From assembly GCA_030603215.1 (NCBI GenBank), contig JAUVYF010000005.1, forward strand, positions 1 through 41,114: DNA of 41,114 nucleotides, written 5' to 3'. Source of the stretch: Candidatus Bipolaricaulota bacterium (GTDB lineage Bacteria; Bipolaricaulota; Bipolaricaulia; UBA7950; UBA9294). The position numbers and the translations under genes are program-made. Of the stretch, positions 32,024 to 39,959 are shown piece by piece (position 1 is the stretch's first letter; the number at the start of each line of letters is the position of its first letter). The notes beneath the pieces are model-generated. The model was not told the DNA's origin. It ran no database searches and saw only the letters and a program-made list of their open reading frames with translations.

Positions 32024-33694
32024 GTGACTCAAGCGAAACTTCAGGCAGAGCTCGCCGGAGGCTACCCTGCTTACATGCGGGAGTCGATCGAGAAGGTCAA
32101 GGCAACGCGGACGCAGCTCCTCAAGTCCGGCCCGCCAGCGGCCATGAACGCCGAAGCGCGGGACAAGATATTAGACAAGTTCCATCCAGACTATAAACCA
32201 GACAAGAAGCGCGCGCTGGCGATCGGCCCCTCCGCCGGGGCGATGATGCCCCACGAGGTCGCCGACGTTCTCGAGGCGCACCCCTTGATCGATCCTGCTT
32301 CGATTGACTTGAGCAAGGTGGATATCGAAGTTGATGTCTTGATTATAGGCGGTGGAGGGGCAGCAAGTGTAGCCGCCCTGTTCGCCCGTGAACAAGGGAT
32401 CGAAACCGACAAGATCCTCATAGCTACCAAGCTCCGTCACGGCGACTGCAATTCGATCATGGCCCAGGGAGGGATTCAGGCCGCTGACCGGCCGACTGAC
32501 TCCCCGGCGATCCACTACCTTGATGTCCTCGGAGGGGGGCACTACACCAATAAACCGGCGCTCGTCAGGGCACTTGTCAACGACGGGCCGATGATCATCA
32601 ACTGGCATGAGAACCTCGGGGTGACGTACGACAAGGTGAACGGGGATTATCTGGAGGCGCATGGCGGTGGAACCTCTCGGATGCGCATGCACTCAGCCAA
32701 GGACTACACAGGAATGGAACTCATGCGTGTGTTGCGCGATGAAGTACGTAATCTGGAGATTCCGGTCCTCGAGTTCGCTCCTGCGGTGGAACTACTCTTA
32801 GACAAGGATGGTCATGCCGCGGGGGCAGTCCTCTTTAACCTTGAGACCAACGAATATATGGTGGTAAGAGCGAACGCCACCATCTTGGCAACAGGCGGAT
32901 TCGGGCGGCTACACATCCAGGGATTTCCGACGACGAACCACTATGGCGCAACGGCGGACGGGTTGGTCCTTGCTTACCGAGCCGGGGCAAGGCTGATCGA
33001 CATGGACTCGGTCCAGTACCATCCAACAGGGGTAGCCTATCCAGCCGCGATATTGGGACAGCTTGCCACTGAGAAGTTGCGTAACCAAGGTGCAATGCCG
33101 GTAAACGCGCATGGTGAGGCGTTTGTCTATCCCTTGGAGCCGCGCGACGTAGAGGCGGCAGCAATTATCCGTGAGTGCTACGAGCGCAATAATGGTATCA
33201 CTACTCCGAGTGAGATTCGCGGAGTATGGCTCGATACACCGATGATTGAAGAGATCCACGGAAAAGGGACGATCAAGGAACGTCTAGCAGCGATGTGGAT
33301 GATGTGGAACCGCCACGGAATCGATATCACAGTGGATCCGGCTTTGGTCTTTCCCACCCTGCACTACCAAAACGGCGGGGTTGAGATCGGCGCGGAAGCC
33401 CAGACCGATGTTCCAGGCCTGTTCGCCGGCGGCGAAGCGGGAGGTGGTATACACGGAAAGAATCGACTGATGGGAAACTCCCTCCTTGACTACAACGTCT
33501 TTGGTCGGCGAGCGGGGATTTCCGCCGCCCGTTGGGCAAAGAAACACACGGTGAAAGCGCTCTCACTCAAGCACGTGACGAACTATGAGAAGATGCTGAA
33601 GAAGGCAGGACTTAAGACTGACAGGAAGACACCGTTAATTCTCCCGGATTACCGGAATCAGGCAGTGTTGGCCCATTCACTCGACATCATGTAG
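32024..33694 (+). CDS. tfrA: fumarate reductase flavoprotein subunit (TfrA/FrdA-like)
   Basis: A 556-residue FAD enzyme expected to reduce fumarate to succinate. The FAD-binding GGGGAAS is at 109-115, after an unusual N-terminal extension of about 100 residues. Active-site residues match FrdA/SdhA: His333 in QYHPTG, Arg353 in EKLRNQGA, His447 in HYQNGG and Arg481 in HGKNRLMGNSL. Where classical enzymes have the histidine that binds FAD covalently (HTVAAQGG), this protein has Asn143 (NSIMAQGG), so FAD is probably non-covalent, as described for methanogen thiol:fumarate reductase. It starts at GTG 32024, with GGGAGGGG upstream, 11 nt after tfrB. L-aspartate oxidase was considered but fits the context less well. 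Confidence 0.9.
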   Translation: MTQAKLQAELAGGYPAYMRESIEKVKATRTQLLKSGPPAAMNAEARDKILDKFHPDYKPDKKRALAIGPSAGAMMPHEVADVLEAHPLIDPASIDLSKVDIEVDVLIIGGGGAASVAALFAREQGIETDKILIATKLRHGDCNSIMAQGGIQAADRPTDSPAIHYLDVLGGGHYTNKPALVRALVNDGPMIINWHENLGVTYDKVNGDYLEAHGGGTSRMRMHSAKDYTGMELMRVLRDEVRNLEIPVLEFAPAVELLLDKDGHAAGAVLFNLETNEYMVVRANATILATGGFGRLHIQGFPTTNHYGATADGLVLAYRAGARLIDMDSVQYHPTGVAYPAAILGQLATEKLRNQGAMPVNAHGEAFVYPLEPRDVEAAAIIRECYERNNGITTPSEIRGVWLDTPMIEEIHGKGTIKERLAAMWMMWNRHGIDITVDPALVFPTLHYQNGGVEIGAEAQTDVPGLFAGGEAGGGIHGKNRLMGNSLLDYNVFGRRAGISAARWAKKHTVKALSLKHVTNYEKMLKKAGLKTDRKTPLILPDYRNQAVLAHSLDIM

Positions 33695-33709
33695 TTGTTA
33701 GGAGGACCA

Positions 33710-34000
33710 ATGGCTGAAGTGCTCACCAAGCGGTGGAAGACAAAGCACGGCTACCTATACATTCAAGACGATGAGTGCAAAGGGTGTGGATTCTGCATCG
33801 AGTTCTGTCCGAAGCAGGTTCTGGAGGAGTCTGACTACTTCAACGCCAAGGGATTCCACCCTCCACTGGTTAAAGACGCGCTCGCTTGTGTCAATTGCAC
33901 TTTCTGTCAGCTGATTTGCCCTGACTTCGCCATCTGGAGCATAAAGGACCCTGTAGCGTCGAACCTTGAGCCCCACGAGGAGGAACAAAATGCCAGTTAA
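33710..34000 (+). CDS. korD: 2-oxoglutarate:ferredoxin oxidoreductase delta (ferredoxin) subunit
   Basis: A 96-residue ferredoxin-like subunit with two [4Fe-4S] motifs, CKGCGFCIEFCP and CVNCTFCQLICP. It passes electrons between free ferredoxin and the thiamine site in KorB. I chose ATG 33710, with AGGAGG 4 nt upstream; an in-frame TTG at 33695 lies directly after the tfrA stop. Its 3' end overlaps korA by 11 nt. Its place straight after the fumarate reductase gene suggests that both enzymes may share a local ferredoxin pool. Confidence 0.93.
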   Translation: MAEVLTKRWKTKHGYLYIQDDECKGCGFCIEFCPKQVLEESDYFNAKGFHPPLVKDALACVNCTFCQLICPDFAIWSIKDPVASNLEPHEEEQNAS

Positions 34001-35150
34001 TGGGATTCTCTCCGGCGTGCACTTCATGAATGGAGACGAAGCCTGCGCCGAAGGGGCGATCGCTGCCGGGTGTCGCCTGTTTGCAGGTTATCCGATAACC
34101 CCCCAGTCGGAGATCGCCGAGCGCATGTCTTATCGCCTTCCGCAGGTCGGCGGGGTCTTTATCCAGATGGAGGATGAGATTGCGTCGATGGCGGCCGTCC
34201 TTGGGGGGGCGTGGGGCGGAATGAAGGCCATGTCCGCCACCTCCGGCCCCGGCTTCTCGCTGATGATGGAGAATCTGGGATTGGGGATGATGACTGAAAC
34301 CCCATGCGTTGTAATTAACATCCAGCGGGGGGGGCCAAGCACCGGTCTTCCTACCCTTGTCGGACAAGCAGACATGATGCAGGCGCGCTGGGGGTCGCAC
34401 GGCGACTACGGAGTGATCGCCCTTTCTCCATCCTCGCCACAGGAGGCATTCGAGCTTACCATAAGAGCGTTTAATCTTGCCGAAACCTATCGTCTCCCTG
34501 TTTTTGTGATGTCCGACGAGATGGTTGGGCATATGTACGAGCGTGTGGTGATCGACCCTGAGCGGATCGAGACTGTGGAGCGTCGCAAGCCAGCGAAACC
34601 ACCCGAGAAATTCCTCCTCTACGAACCGGGCCCAGACCTCGTTCCTCAAGGAATGCCTCTCTTCGGCGATGGCTACCGCGTACATATCACCGGCCTCACC
34701 CACGACGAGCGTGGTTACCCAGTGATCGACGCAGAGACGCAAAATAGGACGGTGACCCGCCTCAAAGAGAAGATTGCCCATAATGCCGCCCAGATTATCT
34801 CCTACGAAGAACGCGATCTCGATTCGGCCGATATCGTGATCATTACCTACGGCATCGCTGCTCGCACCTCTCTCGGAGCGCTGGAACTGGCAAGAAAGCA
34901 AGGTTTGAAGGTGGGTATGCTTCGCCTGACCACCGTTTGGCCACTTCCCACAACAAAGATCATCGAACTCGCGGAGAGGATAGCGGGGTTCGTTGTCCCG
35001 GAGATCAACCTTGGTCAAGTTGTCCTTGAGGTGGAGCGGGTCGTCGCTGGGAAGGTACCCGTGCGCTGCGTCCCTCATGCCGGCGGTGATATTCACCAAC
35101 CGGAGCAGATTCTGCACGCGATTGAGGAGGTGCTAAAGGATGCCGCTTAA
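33990..35150 (+). CDS. korA: 2-oxoglutarate:ferredoxin oxidoreductase alpha subunit
   Basis: A 386-residue subunit with the pyrimidine-binding half of the thiamine diphosphate site. Visible blocks are GDEACAEGAIAAGCRLFAGY, PITPQSEIAERM, SATSGPGFSLMMENLG and IQRGGPSTGLPT, all typical of KorA/VorB-type subunits. I chose ATG 33990, with GAGGAGG upstream, inside the end of korD. Its own 3' end overlaps korB by 11 nt. With KorB, KorC and KorD it should catalyse succinyl-CoA + CO2 + 2 reduced ferredoxin to 2-oxoglutarate + CoA, or the reverse. A branched-chain substrate cannot be excluded on sequence alone. Confidence 0.92.
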   Translation: MPVNGILSGVHFMNGDEACAEGAIAAGCRLFAGYPITPQSEIAERMSYRLPQVGGVFIQMEDEIASMAAVLGGAWGGMKAMSATSGPGFSLMMENLGLGMMTETPCVVINIQRGGPSTGLPTLVGQADMMQARWGSHGDYGVIALSPSSPQEAFELTIRAFNLAETYRLPVFVMSDEMVGHMYERVVIDPERIETVERRKPAKPPEKFLLYEPGPDLVPQGMPLFGDGYRVHITGLTHDERGYPVIDAETQNRTVTRLKEKIAHNAAQIISYEERDLDSADIVIITYGIAARTSLGALELARKQGLKVGMLRLTTVWPLPTTKIIELAERIAGFVVPEINLGQVVLEVERVVAGKVPVRCVPHAGGDIHQPEQILHAIEEVLKDAA

Positions 35151-36009
35151 GGCAAAAGAGCTTCCTGCTCCTGAGATCCTCCGCGCAGAGAGTCACCCCA
35201 TGAAACGCTACCTGCGTACCGATCGCCTGCCACACATCTGGTGTTCAGCTTGTGGGTTGGGGACAGCACTCTCCTGTTTCGTTTATGCCCTCGACGAGAT
35301 GCAACTTGATCTGGACGATGTAGGTGTAGTCTCGGGAATCGGCTGCACCGGGAGGGTCGCCGGCTACGTCAATCTCGATTCCTATCACACAACGCACGGC
35401 CGGGCGATCCCGTTTGCCAGCGGGCTGAAGGTCGCCAAACCAAAGAAGAAGGTTATCGTATTCAGCGGCGACGGAGATCTGTTCGCTATAGGCGGGAACC
35501 ACTTCATCCACGCAGCGCGGCGAAACATCGACATTACCGTGATCTGTGTCAACAACTTCACCTACGGAATGACCGGCGGGCAGTTCGGTCCAACGACTCC
35601 ACTGGGGTCACGCGGAACGACCGCACCTTACGGAAACTACGAGAACCCGTTCAACCTTCCTTATGTCGCTGCTTCCTGCGGTGCGGTTTATGTTGCGCGT
35701 TGGACATCCCTACACGCGCGGCGGTTAAAGGAGGCGATGGTGGAGGCGATCGCCAAGCCAGGCTTCACCTTCGTGGAGATCATCTCTCCGTGCCCGACCA
35801 ACTATGGTCGGCGCAATCGGCTTGGCGAAGGGATCGATGAGCTTCGCTACTACGCGGAGAAATCCGTCATTCGGCACGGCGCCAACCCTAAGGATGCTGA
35901 CCTCTACCCAGGAAGTGAGATCCTCATCGGAAAGTTCGTTGAGCTTGAGCGTCCCACTTTCCTCGAGGTTTACGAAGAGCGGGTCATGAAGAAAAACTCA
36001 GGTCGATAA
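35140..36009 (+). CDS. korB: 2-oxoglutarate:ferredoxin oxidoreductase beta subunit
   Basis: A 289-residue thiamine diphosphate-binding subunit. The motifs IWCSACGLGT (about 32-41), SGIGCTGRVAGY, FSGDGDLFAIGGNHFIHA (the GDG...N thiamine-Mg site) and NNFTYGMTGGQFGPTTPLGS are typical of KorB. The first cysteine motif is CSAC rather than the more common CPGC. ATG 35140 overlaps the korA stop, which suggests coupled translation. It ends 16 nt before the fumarase start chosen here, keeping the rTCA-type genes on one transcript. Confidence 0.93.
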   Translation: MPLKAKELPAPEILRAESHPMKRYLRTDRLPHIWCSACGLGTALSCFVYALDEMQLDLDDVGVVSGIGCTGRVAGYVNLDSYHTTHGRAIPFASGLKVAKPKKKVIVFSGDGDLFAIGGNHFIHAARRNIDITVICVNNFTYGMTGGQFGPTTPLGSRGTTAPYGNYENPFNLPYVAASCGAVYVARWTSLHARRLKEAMVEAIAKPGFTFVEIISPCPTNYGRRNRLGEGIDELRYYAEKSVIRHGANPKDADLYPGSEILIGKFVELERPTFLEVYEERVMKKNSGR

Positions 36010-36025
36010 TAGAGAGGTGACAAGA

Positions 36026-36889
36026 TTGCAAAATGAGAAACTAAAGAGCGCCCTAGTAACAGCTCTCAAGAAGGCAGCAACAATTCTCCCAACCGATGTT
36101 GTTAACGCGCTAAAGAGCGCAGAAGCTACAGAAAGTTCGAAACTTGCAAAGGAACAGCTTAGGGCGATCTTGCGCAATATTGAGATCGCCCGCGAGGGAT
36201 CAATTCCCATGTGTCAAGATACTGGAATTCAGACCTTTTTTGTCGAGGCCGGGGTAGAGAGCCCTTATCTTGCGAGCTTGAAATCCGTGATCGCGGAAGC
36301 CGTTGCTGAAGCAACAGTGGCGATTCCTCTCCGCCCGAACACGGTCCATCCATTCACCGGAGAGAACCCCGGAGACAACCTGGGCCGATTCATGCCATAT
36401 ATCAACTGGGACCTGGTCGACGGAGACGAGGTATCGATCACTCTACTCCCGAAGGGAGGAGGGAGCGAGAATATGTGCGCTCTCAAGATGCTCCCTCCCG
36501 GTGTAGGAATGAAAGGGATCAAGGAGTTCGTCGTCGATCACGTCATCTCCTGCCAAGGGAAACCCTGTCCGCCAACGATCATTGGTGTGGGGATCGGCGG
36601 CGGAGCGGATATCTCAATGAAGCTCGGAAAACGCGCGATCCTGCGCGAGATCGGAAGTCGGCATCCAGAAGCCGCAGTTGCCGCGTTAGAGGAGGAGCTT
36701 CTCGAATTGATTAACATGAGTGGTGTGGGACCAATGGGTGTGGGTGGCAGAGCGACTTCTCTGGCCGTCCACGTGGAGTACGCATACCGGCATCCGGCCT
36801 CCCTACCCCTGGGAATCCTGGTCCAGTGCTGGGCCGACCGGCGAGCGAGGATTCACATCGCTGCGGACGACTCAATCGAGGTGAATTAA
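36026..36889 (+). CDS. fumarate hydratase class I, alpha subunit
   Basis: A 287-residue subunit of the oxygen-sensitive [4Fe-4S] fumarase. Cluster ligands are likely Cys63 (PMCQDTG), Cys151 (SENMCALK) and Cys176 (VISCQGKPCPP). I chose TTG 36026, because AGAGAGGTGA stands 5 nt upstream; GTG 36017 overlaps that site and would add three residues. It interconverts malate and fumarate, between the malic enzyme and the fumarate reductase of this cluster. The two-subunit form is common in anaerobes and archaea. The closely related tartrate dehydratase was considered but the context favours fumarase. Confidence 0.92.
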   Translation: MQNEKLKSALVTALKKAATILPTDVVNALKSAEATESSKLAKEQLRAILRNIEIAREGSIPMCQDTGIQTFFVEAGVESPYLASLKSVIAEAVAEATVAIPLRPNTVHPFTGENPGDNLGRFMPYINWDLVDGDEVSITLLPKGGGSENMCALKMLPPGVGMKGIKEFVVDHVISCQGKPCPPTIIGVGIGGGADISMKLGKRAILREIGSRHPEAAVAALEEELLELINMSGVGPMGVGGRATSLAVHVEYAYRHPASLPLGILVQCWADRRARIHIAADDSIEVN

Positions 36890-36890
36890 G

Positions 36891-37490
36891 ATGGAACGAG
36901 AGATAACGCTCCCAGCCGCCGAGGAGATGGTGCGCCAGTTTCGTGTAGGAGACATTCTGTACCTCACCGGGAAGCTCTTCACCGCCCGTGATGAGGCTCA
37001 CCACCTGATGCTCGATCGCAAGACGAAAGGTGAGGAGATCCCGTTTGATCCAGCACAGATGGCCTTATTCCACTGCGGGCCGGTGGTAAAAAAAGAGGGG
37101 ACTGGCTGGCGGGTGATTGCGGCAGGACCGACCACGAGTATCCGCATGGAACTCTTTGAGGACCGTTTTCTCGCTGATTTCGGGACGAAGATAGTTATCG
37201 GAAAGGGCGGAATGGGCGACAAGACACAAGCGGTCCTTGAAAAAACCGGAGCGGTTTACACCCACTACACGGGTGGTGCCGGTGCACTGGCAGCAAAGGC
37301 GATCGAACGAATCGAGGAGGTCTTATGGCTTGATGAGTTGGGAATGCCGGAGGCTGTCTGGATCTTTCAGGTGAACCGTTTCGGCCCGCTCCTCGTTACT
37401 ATGGACAGCGCTGGCGGAAACCTGTACAGCGAGCTTGCGAAGACGATCGATCGCAACAAAGAGAAGATCCACGCACGGATCCAAGAATAG
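36891..37490 (+). CDS. fumarate hydratase class I, beta subunit
   Basis: A 199-residue C-terminal-type subunit of class I fumarase. The substrate-binding blocks FHCGPVVKK, AGPTTSIRME and VIGKGGMGDKT are present. It begins one base after the alpha-subunit stop and completes the enzyme. No anomalies were seen; the length is usual for a separate beta subunit. Confidence 0.93.
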   Translation: MEREITLPAAEEMVRQFRVGDILYLTGKLFTARDEAHHLMLDRKTKGEEIPFDPAQMALFHCGPVVKKEGTGWRVIAAGPTTSIRMELFEDRFLADFGTKIVIGKGGMGDKTQAVLEKTGAVYTHYTGGAGALAAKAIERIEEVLWLDELGMPEAVWIFQVNRFGPLLVTMDSAGGNLYSELAKTIDRNKEKIHARIQE

Positions 37491-37536
37491 TATCGATCTT
37501 TAGTACTCGATCATAATGAATAAAGGAGGATTTAAT

Positions 37537-38907
37537 ATGGGTGAAGAAAAGCAGCTCTCCGTGGAGGAACGACTAGCGAAGGCGAAGATCCCCGGAAAGA
37601 AGGCCCCTTCCTGGCATGCTTTTTACCGCGGAAAGATAGAGACAACGCTCAAGTGCGCGGTAACCGAATTGGACGACTTTGGGATTTGGTACACACCTGG
37701 TGTTGCTGCCCCTTGTCGAGAGATTGAACAAGACAAGAACAAAGTGTTCGACTACACAAACAAAGCAAACACCATCGCCGTTGTCTCTGACGGGTCACGC
37801 GTCCTTGGCCTGGGGAATATCGGGCCGCAGGCAGGTCTTCCCGTGATGGAAGGAAAGGCTCTTTTGTTTAAATACCTTGGTGGTGTCGGGGCGTTTCCCA
37901 TCATGCTTGACACACAGGATCCCGCTGAAATTGTGCAAGCCGTCAAGTGGATGGCTCCGGGATTCGGCGGGATCAATCTGGAGGATTTCGCGAACCCGAA
38001 GTGCTTCTATATCCTCGATCGATTGCGCGAAGAGCTTGATATACCGGTGTGGCACGACGATCAACAGGGCACCGCATCGATTACCCTCGCAGGCGTTATC
38101 AATGCGCTAAGAGTCGTAGGCAAGGATATAAATCAAGCTACTTACGCCATTATCGGAACAGGAGCCGCGAACATTGCCTTTGTTCGCATTCTCCTGAGCG
38201 CCGGAGTACCGGCGGGAAACCTGATCCTTGTCGACAGTAGGGGAATCCTCCACTCCAACCGTGAGGACCTAGATAAAAACAAGGCACAGAATCCATACAA
38301 GTGGAAATACGCTTTGGAAACGAATGCCGAAGGCCGCGTCGGAGACATGGCCAGAGCAATCGATGGCGCTGATGTGCTAATCGCCGCCTCTAAGCCCGGA
38401 CCAGGTACAATCAAGAAAGAATGGCTGCGCTCGATGAACAAGGATGCGATCGTATTCGTCATGGCTAACCCGGTCCCTGAGATCTGGCCGTGGGAGGCAA
38501 AGGAAGCGGGAGTAAGAATCGTGGCAACCGGTCGTTCTGACTTCTCCAATCAGGTGAATAACTCAATCGGCTTTCCCGGGATCTTCCGGGGGACACTTGA
38601 TGTACGCGCGCAAACGATCACCGACGAAATGGCAATTGCTGCTTCGCATTCCATTGCGGAAACGGCCCAGGCAAAAGGTATCCACGATGAATATATCGTC
38701 CCCACCATGATGGAGACAGATGTATTTATCAACGAGGCAGTCGCCGTTGGACTGAAGGCAATCGAACAGGGAATTGCGCGAAGATTGCTTACCGCGGATC
38801 AGTTGCGCCGCGAAGCGGAACAGAAGATCCATCATGCACAACAAGAGACAAAAATCCTGATGAATGCCGGACACATTGCACCACCGCCATTGAGCTCAGA
38901 CAAATGA
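37537..38907 (+). CDS. NAD(P)-dependent malic enzyme
   Basis: A 456-residue oxidoreductase that links malate with pyruvate and CO2. Catalytic Tyr52 lies in YTPGVAAP and Lys107 in PVMEGKALLFK. Metal ligands are in INLEDFANP and WHDDQQGTA, and the dinucleotide fold is GTGAANIAF. It is the short bacterial form without a phosphotransacetylase-like tail. I chose ATG 37537, because AGGAGG stands 7 nt upstream; the in-frame ATG at 37516 precedes that site. It closes the carbon block: run reductively it would give malate for fumarase, run oxidatively it would release pyruvate. NAD or NADP preference cannot be assigned. Confidence 0.93.
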   Translation: MGEEKQLSVEERLAKAKIPGKKAPSWHAFYRGKIETTLKCAVTELDDFGIWYTPGVAAPCREIEQDKNKVFDYTNKANTIAVVSDGSRVLGLGNIGPQAGLPVMEGKALLFKYLGGVGAFPIMLDTQDPAEIVQAVKWMAPGFGGINLEDFANPKCFYILDRLREELDIPVWHDDQQGTASITLAGVINALRVVGKDINQATYAIIGTGAANIAFVRILLSAGVPAGNLILVDSRGILHSNREDLDKNKAQNPYKWKYALETNAEGRVGDMARAIDGADVLIAASKPGPGTIKKEWLRSMNKDAIVFVMANPVPEIWPWEAKEAGVRIVATGRSDFSNQVNNSIGFPGIFRGTLDVRAQTITDEMAIAASHSIAETAQAKGIHDEYIVPTMMETDVFINEAVAVGLKAIEQGIARRLLTADQLRREAEQKIHHAQQETKILMNAGHIAPPPLSSDK

Positions 38908-39001
38908 CACAATGATGAACAGTTTTCTCTCTAGATAGAGACGCTGTCCTGTTCTTATTGATAGACGGGACATGATATTTCCCATAACTCAATCTCAAGG
39001 C

Positions 39002-39031
39002 TTGACAAGAGATCGAGACTAGGAGTAGGAT
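39002..39031 (+). promoter_or_regulatory. candidate promoter of the lipid kinase gene
   Basis: A perfect TTGACA -35 box (39002-39007) and TAGGAT (39026-39031, 4/6) are 18 nt apart. If used, transcription would start at or next to the ATG at 39039, giving an almost leaderless mRNA. A farther ribosome-binding-like AGGAG at 39021 argues against this, so it is tentative. Confidence 0.28.
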
Positions 39032-39038
39032 CGATTTC

Positions 39039-39959
39039 ATGGATAACAGAAAGTACTTCCTCATAGTGAACTTGATCGCTGGACGGGGTCATTGCAAGGA
39101 TATCTTCCCTCGAGTGAAAGCTGAATTGGATCGCCGTAATCTCAGCTATGACGCGCATTTCACCAACGAACCCATGGAAGCAGCCAACGTCGCGCAGATG
39201 GTAATCGAGGCTGGATTTACCCACATCATCGCTATGGGTGGGGACGGGACAATCAACGAAGTCGTGAACGGCATTGTAAAGTCGGGAACACCTTACCCTC
39301 TAGGAGTAATCCCAGCAGGGAGTGGTAACGATTTCGCGCGCGTAACGGGAATCCCAATTGATCCAATGGAAGCGATTCAGCTCCTCGTATCCGGGGAGGA
39401 GCGCACGATCGACTTGGGATACATCGTAGGTGATCGGTACTTCGTCAACGGCGTGGGTATCGGAATTGACGCCCAAGCGGCCCGCGATGTCCTAGCTATG
39501 AATCACTTGCGGGGAACAGCTGCCTACCTCTACGCTGCGGTGAAAGAGGTTATTCTATTCAAGGCATTCCCAGTGAAGCTAGTCGGCAAGGACTGGACCG
39601 AGGAAAGAGAGTTCATCTCCATCGGAATAGCGAACGGGAAGTATTCCGGCGGCGGGTTTAAGCTTGCCCCCAGAGCCAAGATCGATGATGGTCTGCTTGA
39701 CATCGCTGTGATTGAAGATTTCCCTTCGAGGATCAAACGGCTAATCAATCTACCACGGGCACGAAAGGGTACACATCTGGGTCTCGCCGAGGTACATTAC
39801 CATCAAGATTCCAAAGTTACAGTCTCCTCGCCAACGAAACTAGTCGCTCACATCGATGGCGAGGTGTACCGCCTGCCGAAAAGCCCATTTGAGATCACTG
39901 TCGCCGCAAAGATGCTCCATGTGATAGCAGCCCCGCCAGAGAGCGGACTGAGCAACTAG
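39039..39959 (+). CDS. diacylglycerol kinase-family lipid kinase (YegS/BmrU-like)
   Basis: A 306-residue cytoplasmic lipid kinase. The nucleotide-binding motif GGDGTINEVVNG is at 67-78, followed by IPAGSGNDFAR (about 95-105), GVGIGIDAQAA and the C-terminal HIDGEVYRLP, all typical of the DAGK catalytic family. The usual product is a phosphorylated lipid such as phosphatidate, but the substrate of individual members is often unknown. It lies 131 nt after the malic enzyme and seems not to belong functionally to the block before it. Its last 4 nt overlap the convergent flavin reductase-like gene. Confidence 0.9.
   Translation: MDNRKYFLIVNLIAGRGHCKDIFPRVKAELDRRNLSYDAHFTNEPMEAANVAQMVIEAGFTHIIAMGGDGTINEVVNGIVKSGTPYPLGVIPAGSGNDFARVTGIPIDPMEAIQLLVSGEERTIDLGYIVGDRYFVNGVGIGIDAQAARDVLAMNHLRGTAAYLYAAVKEVILFKAFPVKLVGKDWTEEREFISIGIANGKYSGGGFKLAPRAKIDDGLLDIAVIEDFPSRIKRLINLPRARKGTHLGLAEVHYHQDSKVTVSSPTKLVAHIDGEVYRLPKSPFEITVAAKMLHVIAAPPESGLSN

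Noticed and set aside
32024-33694. L-aspartate oxidase (NadB) instead of fumarate reductase
   Set aside because: It shares the missing covalent FAD histidine, but the gene follows a full SdhB-like subunit, sits between fumarate- and succinate-linked genes and has no nadA or nadC nearby.
33891-35117. 408-codon open frame on the minus strand opposite korA
   Set aside because: It is a shadow of korA; the translated product looks random and korA carries all family motifs.
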